DNA of 14,412 nucleotides from Epsilonproteobacteria bacterium UBA4036 (lineage in GTDB: Bacteria > Campylobacterota > Campylobacteria > Campylobacterales > Arcobacteraceae): contig DGAG01000001.1 in the NCBI GenBank assembly GCA_002382325.1, positions 126,111 through 140,522 on the forward strand. The letters are read 5' to 3'. Below the pieces are notes generated by a model. The model searched no databases. It saw nothing but the letters and a program-made list of their open reading frames with translations, and had not been told where the DNA came from. The position numbers and the translations under genes were made by a program. Of the stretch, positions 1 to 4,893 are shown piece by piece (the first letter of the stretch is position 1; each line of letters begins with the position of its first letter).

Positions 1-19
1 AATCCTGGTGCCGGAGCCA
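1..19 (+). tRNA. 3' end of a tRNA, cut by the window edge (Asn or Gln likely)
   Basis: The first bases read as the end of a tRNA: AAT (end of the T loop), CCTGG (3' strand of the T stem, with the conserved C after the loop), TGCCGGA (3' strand of the acceptor stem), discriminator G and an encoded CCA at 17-19. The anticodon lies outside the window, so identity is open. A G discriminator with an A at position 72 (implying a U1-A72 pair) fits tRNA-Asn or tRNA-Gln by comparison with known bacterial tRNAs; Asn seems more likely because the implied 5' end TCCGGCA resembles Campylobacterota tRNA-Asn as I remember it. The same bases can be read as the end of a protein frame, but the tRNA reading explains every position. 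Confidence 0.75.
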
Positions 20-170
20 CATTCATTTTCGTTAGAAAACAAATACTCTAATTAGTATCAGCGGTATATAAAATTTATTATTGATGATTTTTGTATGTTG
101 CTATATTGATCTTACAGTTATTGAAATCAATATCAAAGTAGTAGTTAAACTTTCAAATCTAATTTTAGAG

Positions 171-338
171 GGGTTTTTTATGGCTGATATTATGATCCAG
201 TGGAGTGTGTTGAGTGGAGGATTAGTTCAATAATCCACATTGCGATATGAGATTTTAATAACAACTTAGTTCTGAATAGTAGCTGTATCAACACTACTGA
301 GGTGTAATTCCTCAGCTCCACTCCAATATAAAAAATCT
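171..338. other. nested inverted-repeat block, possible structured RNA
   Basis: This block in the gene-free stretch 20-442 contains several complementary segments that nest rather than conflict. An outer arm 171-181 pairs with 328-338 (eight Watson-Crick pairs plus wobbles). The arm 201-207 (TGGAGTG) pairs with 319-325 (CACTCCA). The arm 207-213 (GTGTTGA) pairs with 288-294 (TCAACAC), sharing one base with the previous arm. The hairpin 219-224/231-236 (GGATTA/TAATCC) and the hairpin 297-302/310-315 (CTGAGG/CCTCAG) sit inside. The result is a branched fold of about 170 nt. A separate stem 103-110/126-133 (ATATTGAT/ATCAATAT) lies upstream. I do not recognise a known RNA family: SRP RNA, tmRNA and RNase P motifs are absent. 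A 17-codon frame starting at 180 lies inside it. The strand of any transcript cannot be decided. Confidence 0.35.
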
Positions 339-400
339 TAAAGTCTCCGAACAAGTTTTAAACCTATATTTGAATTACATAATTGGTAATTCTTAATTTG

Positions 401-413
401 AAAATGATATAAT
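401..413 (+). promoter_or_regulatory. -10 element for the AraC-family gene
   Basis: TGATATAAT with the hexamer TATAAT at 408-413 lies 29 bases before the start codon, giving a short leader. No good -35 is visible; TTGGTA at 383-388 is at 19-base spacing. This fits Campylobacterota sigma-70 promoters, which often have a strong -10 in A/T-rich surroundings and a poor -35. Confidence 0.45.
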
Positions 414-442
414 CGGCATTCTTATCTCAATAAAAAAGAAAA

Positions 443-1285
443 ATGATGAATTTTATAAACTTTAGTGAGTATAAAAGTAAAAAAACTTTAAAACACAATC
501 AAAATATTTTTGCAAAATTTTGTTATCAAGCAAGTGATGAACAACTGTCATTGTATACTGATAATTACATATTGAGTTTTGTTTTTTCAGGTAGTAAAAA
601 AATTATTACACAAGAAAAAGAATTCGAAATAAGAGAAAATGAAATTCTTTTTTTGAAAAGAGGAGAATATATTGATAGTATAATTACAAGCAATACCGCT
701 TATTCATCATTAGTTATTGTATTTGATACATACATAACTTCAATGATATTAAGAGATTTAAATATAAAAGAGACATTGAAAAAAAATAATGATTCTTCCT
801 TTTTTGTATTGAAACAATCAGATTTATTGACTCAAAATGCCCTTTTTATTAAAACCTTATTAAGTACAAAAACAAAATATATGAATGAAATTTTAAAACT
901 AAAATTAAAAGAAATTATTCTTTTACTCTTAGATTCAAAGTATGATAAAGAACTTATAAATTTTTTTTATCCTTATATTAATGATGTAAAACCTTTAGAG
1001 CCTTTTATGAATGATAATTTTGATAGGGCGTTAAATTTAGAATCTTTTGCAAAAGAGAGTGGAAGAAGTTTATCAACATTTAAAAAAGATTTTAAAAAAT
1101 TTACTTCTTGTTCACCAATGAAATGGGTACAATACAAAAGATTGAAAAGAGCAAAGTATTTAATTGAATATAAACATTGTTCTGTTAGTGATGCTTGTTT
1201 TTACTCAGGATTTAAAGATATATCACATTTTTCAAAACTTTTTAAAGCATATTTTAATTACTCTCCAAGCCAAATAATCAAATAA
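443..1285 (+). CDS. AraC-family transcriptional regulator, ExsA-like N-terminus
   Basis: The 280-residue product is a one-component DNA-binding regulator. The C-terminal 90 residues form the AraC-type double helix-turn-helix (about 185-278): the first helix pair lies around LESFAKESGRSLSTFKKDFK and the second around SVSDACFYSGFKDISHFSKLFK, followed by the usual YSPSQ ending. The N-terminal part (about 25-110), with FSGSKKII and ILFLKRGEYI, resembles the cupin-like sensing half of ExsA-type regulators rather than the arabinose-binding type. No signal peptide is seen. Two adjacent ATG codons precede Asn3; the ribosome site is weak (AAAAAAGAAAA). The gene is extremely A/T-rich. It lies 62 bases before a thioesterase gene on the same strand, which may be its target, but this is only positional inference. 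The effector is unknown. Confidence 0.88.
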   Translation: MMNFINFSEYKSKKTLKHNQNIFAKFCYQASDEQLSLYTDNYILSFVFSGSKKIITQEKEFEIRENEILFLKRGEYIDSIITSNTAYSSLVIVFDTYITSMILRDLNIKETLKKNNDSSFFVLKQSDLLTQNALFIKTLLSTKTKYMNEILKLKLKEIILLLLDSKYDKELINFFYPYINDVKPLEPFMNDNFDRALNLESFAKESGRSLSTFKKDFKKFTSCSPMKWVQYKRLKRAKYLIEYKHCSVSDACFYSGFKDISHFSKLFKAYFNYSPSQIIK

Positions 1286-1347
1286 AAAAACTTTATAATC
1301 AAATAGGTTTGTAAATATTTTCATTATCATTAACAAAAGGATTACAA

Positions 1348-1824
1348 ATGAATAATGAATACCCAGTTTTTGAATATTTGAGAAAATATGTAGAAAATAA
1401 ATTAGATGAAAATGACTCATCTCTTATGCTCTATCCAACAGCCATATCACAAACATTGAAAATGGAAATAGAGAATATAGCACTAGGTGAGGCAATAGTT
1501 AAAATTGATGCAAATGTAAAATTACATGGAAATCAGCAAGGTACGATTCATGGTGGCTTATTATGTGAACTTTCTGATGCTGCAATAGGTACAGCACATT
1601 CAACATTTATGAAACAGAATGAAAGTTTTACAAGTGTAGATTTAAAAATCAATTTTTACAGACCAACTTGGAAATCAATTTTAAAAGCTCATGCAAAACC
1701 AATTCAGAGAGGGAAAACACTTACTCATTATGAGTGTATAATTTATAATGAGGAAAATAAAAAAGTTGCATATATTACAAGTACAGTAATGACATTAAAG
1801 GATGATAAAGCAAAAGGAAGATAG
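1348..1824 (+). CDS. PaaI-family hotdog thioesterase
   Basis: The 158-residue protein matches the small hotdog-fold acyl-CoA thioesterases of the PaaI/4HBT type, cytosolic enzymes that hydrolyse acyl- or aryl-CoA esters. The signature segment GTIHGGLLCELSDAAIG (65-81) carries the HGG turn (68-70) and the acidic residue Asp77 of the central helix. The following strands contain SVDLKINFYRP (96-106) and a region rich in beta structure up to TSTVMTL, as in the family, and the length is typical. The N-terminal 30 residues are less family-like. AAAAGG at 1335-1340 with 7-base spacing supports the start. The gene follows the AraC regulator and may be co-transcribed with it. The substrate cannot be predicted from the sequence. 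Confidence 0.87.
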   Translation: MNNEYPVFEYLRKYVENKLDENDSSLMLYPTAISQTLKMEIENIALGEAIVKIDANVKLHGNQQGTIHGGLLCELSDAAIGTAHSTFMKQNESFTSVDLKINFYRPTWKSILKAHAKPIQRGKTLTHYECIIYNEENKKVAYITSTVMTLKDDKAKGR

Positions 1825-1908
1825 AAATGTATTTTAACCTTGAATTCTTTATTCTTTGTTGTTATGTAAAAATAGTAAGCTTAGGTGATAAAATAAAAAA
1901 AAATTTAT

Positions 1909-1936
1909 TTGACACCAAAAAAATAAATACTAAAAT
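1909..1936 (+). promoter_or_regulatory. promoter of the antitoxin gene
   Basis: A perfect -35 TTGACA (1909-1914) is followed after 16 bases by TAAAAT (1931-1936), a one-mismatch -10. The start codon of the antitoxin is 34 bases downstream. It is one of the best consensus promoters in the window, and it implies that the antitoxin is expressed independently of the thioesterase gene. Confidence 0.6.
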
Positions 1937-1971
1937 ATGAACTATAAAAAGTACTAAAAAGGATACTAAAA
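1928..1971 (+). promoter_or_regulatory. three TACTAAAA direct repeats, possible operator
   Basis: The octamer TACTAAAA occurs at 1928-1935, 1952-1959 and 1964-1971, at distances of 24 and 12 bases. The first copy overlaps the -10 element; the last abuts the start codon. Since YefM/Phd antitoxins repress their own promoters, these copies are candidate binding sites. The sequence is low-complexity A/T, so chance is not excluded. Confidence 0.35.
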
Positions 1972-2222
1972 TGAACTCTATTTTAGCCAATTATTCTGCA
2001 AGTATCAGTGAGCTTAAAAAGTCTCCTTCCTCACTAATCGAAAAAGCTGGTACTGAAGCGATTGCTATTTTAAATCATAATAAAGTCAGTGCCTATTTAG
2101 TTCCTTCTCAAACCTATGAAAAGCTTATGGCAATAGTAGATGACTATTTACTTTCAAAAGAGATTGATAAAAGAATGAGCGATGGCTCAAAACTTATTGA
2201 AGTCAATATCGATGAGTTCTAA
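1971..2222 (+). CDS. YefM/Phd-family antitoxin
   Basis: The 83-residue protein has the layout of type II antitoxins of the Phd/YefM family. An N-terminal DNA-binding half includes SASISELKKSP (9-19), then AIAILNHNKVSAYLVPSQTYEKL (30-52) with the family's pattern of a hydrophobic strand, a short turn and a Val-Pro step before a helix. A helical acidic C-terminal tail would normally wrap the toxin. Length is normal and the frame is intact. AAAAAGG (1956-1962) with 8-base spacing supports the start. The stop codon overlaps the ATG at 2212 of what should be the toxin gene, the usual coupling in these operons, but that gene is broken. The protein may still repress its own promoter or neutralise a toxin encoded elsewhere. 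Confidence 0.85.
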   Translation: MNSILANYSASISELKKSPSSLIEKAGTEAIAILNHNKVSAYLVPSQTYEKLMAIVDDYLLSKEIDKRMSDGSKLIEVNIDEF

Positions 2223-2299
2223 TCTAAAATTTTATCAAAAGTTTTACAGAAAAACGAGAAGACAATAAAATTTATGAAATACTAAAGAAAAGGTTTTAA
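2212..2299 (+). pseudogene. remnant of a RelE/ParE-family toxin gene, core deleted
   Basis: An ATG at 2212 overlaps the antitoxin stop in the arrangement GATGAGTTCTAA. It reads MSSNLKFYQKFYRKTRRQ and stops at 2266-2268. From 2252 another frame reads KREDNKIYEILKKRF and stops at 2297-2299. The first piece looks like a RelE-type N-terminus (M-S-x-x-L-K-F). The second looks like the typical C-terminus (GKRExxxVYxxxxxR) of the same family. About 60-70 residues that should lie between are missing and the two ends are out of frame, so no active toxin can be made. The match rests on remembered family patterns over very short peptides; its position directly behind a YefM/Phd antitoxin is the strongest support. 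Confidence 0.6.
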
Positions 2300-2307
2300 A
2301 AAATTAA

Positions 2308-2808
2308 ATGCAACAAAATGAAATCACAATTTTTATAAAACAAAACGCCCCTTATATTGTTGAGTACATAAACTGTGAAGTGTTAAAAGAGATTGGGACA
2401 ATGAATCCAAACTATTTTGTTAAACTTGTTAATGATAGCTTTGTTAAACAAACCTCCATTCAAGATATTGACATCAATATTTTACCTTATTATCTTTTTA
2501 CCCAAATCGAATCAAAAGGGCGGATGGATTATACCTCATTGCGTACAGAAACGATTAGTTTAAACAAACTTAATGATGAGGCTAAGGTTTATTATAACTA
2601 TGCTCGATTTACTTTAAATAAGGACTTTTTCATCATTGATTTAATGCAAACAAAAATAGGGGGTATGCCTATTGATGAAGATATTGTTAAATTTAGTAAA
2701 CAAGTTCCTATAAGCAATTTAAGTTTAGAAGAATTTATTGAACAACATAAAGAGACTGAGATAAATGAAACCTTAAAAAGAGTACAAAAAGAGGTTGAAA
2801 AGTTGTAA
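2308..2808 (+). CDS. hypothetical protein, 166 residues, no recognised family
   Basis: I do not recognise this protein. It is soluble by composition, without signal peptide or membrane segment. It is mixed alpha/beta in look, with many Ile, Asn and Lys residues; a possible ligand or interaction loop is KIGGMPIDEDIV (117-128), and the C-terminal 30 residues (EEFIEQHKETEINETLKRVQKEVEKL region) should form a charged helix that could be a short coiled coil. The best Shine-Dalgarno match, AAAAGG at 2288-2293, is 14 bases before the ATG, unusually far, but an in-frame stop at 2305 excludes an earlier start. It follows the toxin remnant on the same strand and faces the histidine kinase gene with only 18 bases between the stop codons. 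The long open frame and good codon bias for this genome argue that it is a real gene. Confidence 0.7.
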   Translation: MQQNEITIFIKQNAPYIVEYINCEVLKEIGTMNPNYFVKLVNDSFVKQTSIQDIDINILPYYLFTQIESKGRMDYTSLRTETISLNKLNDEAKVYYNYARFTLNKDFFIIDLMQTKIGGMPIDEDIVKFSKQVPISNLSLEEFIEQHKETEINETLKRVQKEVEKL

Positions 2809-2826
2809 AAGAGAAGCTTATAATGA

Positions 2827-4779
2827 TTAGGAGGTTTTAATTGCAATTGTAAACTTTGCCCCTATATAGGAAATATTTTTATAAACAAACTCTTCATTTG
2901 ATACGGTTAATGTCCCTTTCATATGTACTCGTATAATCTCTTCACTCATAAAAAGTCCAATACCGGTCCCTTTTGATTTATGTTTGGTTGTAAAGTAGGG
3001 TTCAAAAACTTTTTTAATAATATTATTAGGAATCCCTTTTCCTGAGTCTTGTATCTCAATAATGGCAGTCTGGTCTTTTTTATAAGCTTTAAGCATGACA
3101 ATTCTTTTTTCATTTTCCAATTCAACTAATGCATCACGAGCATTGTTTAATATATTTATGAGAACTTGTATGAGTTCATTTTCTATGGATTTGAGTTTAA
3201 AATCTTCAATATTTTGTACCAACTCAATATCCTTAGCAACAAAAGTAGATGTCAGCAGATTCAATGTTTTTTCTATGGTATTTTTGATATTAAACTCACT
3301 GATTTTGCTGTTGCTGGGTCTAAAAAAGTTTCTAAAATCTTCAATCGTATTGGATAAATATTGTGCTGAATCATTGATTGCTGTTAAAGCAGAATCCAAT
3401 TGAGTATCACTTAAGCAGTGCAAACTTTTTTGCACCATAACACCTGTTGATGCAGTGGAAATTACCGATAAGGGTTGCCTCCATTGGTGAGCAATATTTT
3501 CCAACATTTCTCCCAACGCTGCCATTTTACTTTGTTGTATCAACATCTGTTCTTGTTTTCTTTTTTTCTCTTCGTATTCGATAATTGTATTGGCATAAAG
3601 CTTAATGGTTTTATCAATCTTAAGTGATACAAAAATGGCTATAACAATGGCTATTAAAGATAATAAAATAACCCAAAAAATGGATTGAGAAATGGTTTTA
3701 TTTGTATGGGTGGTAATGCTTTTTTTCATTTGTGCAATTTGTTTTTCTAAATCTTCATAATAAAAACCACTTATAATAATCCAGTTCCAATCTTTTTGAA
3801 AATAGACATACGACATTTTAAGAGCCGGTAGATTGGTTGATGGCTTTTTATACCAATACGTAACATAACCTTCTCCTTTCTCTTTTATTAAATTTAAAAG
3901 GGTTTTTCTAAACTCATTTCCCTTGATATCTTTATCTTTATCAGAAACTTTTTGACCAACCAGTTCTGGTTTGTTTGAGTTGAGTAAAACAGTGGCAAAC
4001 TCATCGCCTCCATTGAGATCATGTACATTTAAAACAACAATATATTTATCATCACGGTTTAATTGACCGTAATTAAATCGATTCAGTACAAATGTTTTGG
4101 TTTGATTTTCGATGATATCCAGATATTCACCAATACCAAGTACAATATCAAGAGGCTCAAATTTGGTAATACAGGTAATTTTGGGGAACTCAACAGAGTT
4201 ATTGTCGGGTTTATTAAAATATATTTTGTTGAAGCCTATTTTAGAATTTTTGAGTATTTCTGCGTCGGTTTGCATTAAATTACGACCTCTTGCATCTGTA
4301 AAATGGGTCATATCTTTACCAACAAATTTTTGCATTGGGTGTCCAAAAATAACTTTTGTTTTGTTGTCATACATAAAGTAATACCCTCTTTTGTCATAAA
4401 ATTTTATATGAGCTAGGGCTTGGGCGATTTTTTCTTTTATCTCTTCTTTTGTGTGGGTATTTTTATATTGATTGTAAATAAAAGTAGCTACACTGTGAGC
4501 GGTTTCAATTTTCTCTTTTAAAGAAGCCTTTAGTATCTCTTCTATTTGAGATATTTGAAATTTTATGGACTCATTGACATACATCACATCATTATAGACT
4601 CTGTTTTTATGTTCTTGTGTGTACTTATTTTTAGTATTGATGATTTGTTCTTCCATATGTTGGGTAAAAACATTAATGGTTATATAAGAATTAATTATTG
4701 AGATGGTTATAATGGAAATTAAAACAAGCGACAGTATGGGTAATAAAAATCTTTTTGATTGATATGTCGTATTTTCCAT
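2827..4779 (-). CDS. membrane sensor histidine kinase with periplasmic dCache domain
   Basis: The 650-residue protein is a two-component sensor kinase of the inner membrane. An N-terminal membrane helix (about 11-33) and a second one (367-386) enclose a periplasmic region (about 35-350) with two Cache-type subdomains: one contains GYYFMYDNKTKVIFGHP (132-148), the other GEGYVTYWYKKP and SYVYFQKDWNWIIISGFY (302-340), as in dCache_2 sensors of small ligands. A helical linker leads to the HisKA domain with phospho-acceptor His431 in IAHQWRQPL. The ATPase domain has the N box (Asn546 in NILNNARDA), DSGKGIP (578-584), FEPYFTTK (592-599) and GTGIGL (604-609), all intact. No response regulator is encoded in the window, so its partner lies elsewhere. 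The ligand is unknown. AATAGG, 9 bases before the ATG, supports the start. Confidence 0.92.
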   Translation of the reverse strand: MENTTYQSKRFLLPILSLVLISIITISIINSYITINVFTQHMEEQIINTKNKYTQEHKNRVYNDVMYVNESIKFQISQIEEILKASLKEKIETAHSVATFIYNQYKNTHTKEEIKEKIAQALAHIKFYDKRGYYFMYDNKTKVIFGHPMQKFVGKDMTHFTDARGRNLMQTDAEILKNSKIGFNKIYFNKPDNNSVEFPKITCITKFEPLDIVLGIGEYLDIIENQTKTFVLNRFNYGQLNRDDKYIVVLNVHDLNGGDEFATVLLNSNKPELVGQKVSDKDKDIKGNEFRKTLLNLIKEKGEGYVTYWYKKPSTNLPALKMSYVYFQKDWNWIIISGFYYEDLEKQIAQMKKSITTHTNKTISQSIFWVILLSLIAIVIAIFVSLKIDKTIKLYANTIIEYEEKKRKQEQMLIQQSKMAALGEMLENIAHQWRQPLSVISTASTGVMVQKSLHCLSDTQLDSALTAINDSAQYLSNTIEDFRNFFRPSNSKISEFNIKNTIEKTLNLLTSTFVAKDIELVQNIEDFKLKSIENELIQVLINILNNARDALVELENEKRIVMLKAYKKDQTAIIEIQDSGKGIPNNIIKKVFEPYFTTKHKSKGTGIGLFMSEEIIRVHMKGTLTVSNEEFVYKNISYIGAKFTIAIKTS

Positions 4780-4814
4780 ATGAATAACCTATTATAAACA
4801 ATTGTGTCTTTATA

Positions 4815-4820
4815 AGTATA
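4815..4820 (-). promoter_or_regulatory. candidate -10 of the histidine kinase gene
   Basis: On the minus strand TATACT lies about 35 bases before the start codon, leaving room for the ribosome site. A nearer TATAAT (4791-4796) overlaps the Shine-Dalgarno element and is too close to the ATG to serve. No clear -35 is seen. Confidence 0.3.
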
Positions 4821-4862
4821 TCAAAAATTTATTACATTCTCATGACAAATCAATAGGATTTA

Positions 4863-4893
4863 TAAAAAAAGACCAGTAATAACTGGTCTTTTT
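4863..4893 (-). terminator. intrinsic terminator of glnS
   Basis: AAAAAGACCAGT (4866-4877) and ACTGGTCTTTTT (4882-4893) form a 12-bp stem with a four-base loop (AATA). Read on the minus strand, the hairpin begins at the glnS stop codon and ends in a run of T residues before ATA. It could also stop transcription from the plus strand, although no plus-strand gene points at it here. Confidence 0.8.

Noticed and set aside
26..39. Short hairpin TTTTC-GTTA-GAAAA after the tRNA as a terminator
   Set aside because: The stem is only five A/T-rich pairs and no T run follows.
1..51. Open frame reading NPGAGATFIFVRKQIL to a stop, resembling a kinase C-terminus
   Set aside because: The same bases fit the 3' part of a tRNA with T stem, acceptor strand, discriminator and CCA, which is the more specific explanation.
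3095..3403. Plus-strand open frames inside the histidine kinase, GlnRS and KatG genes
   Set aside because: They are antisense shadows of well-supported genes, with no ribosome site or family resemblance.
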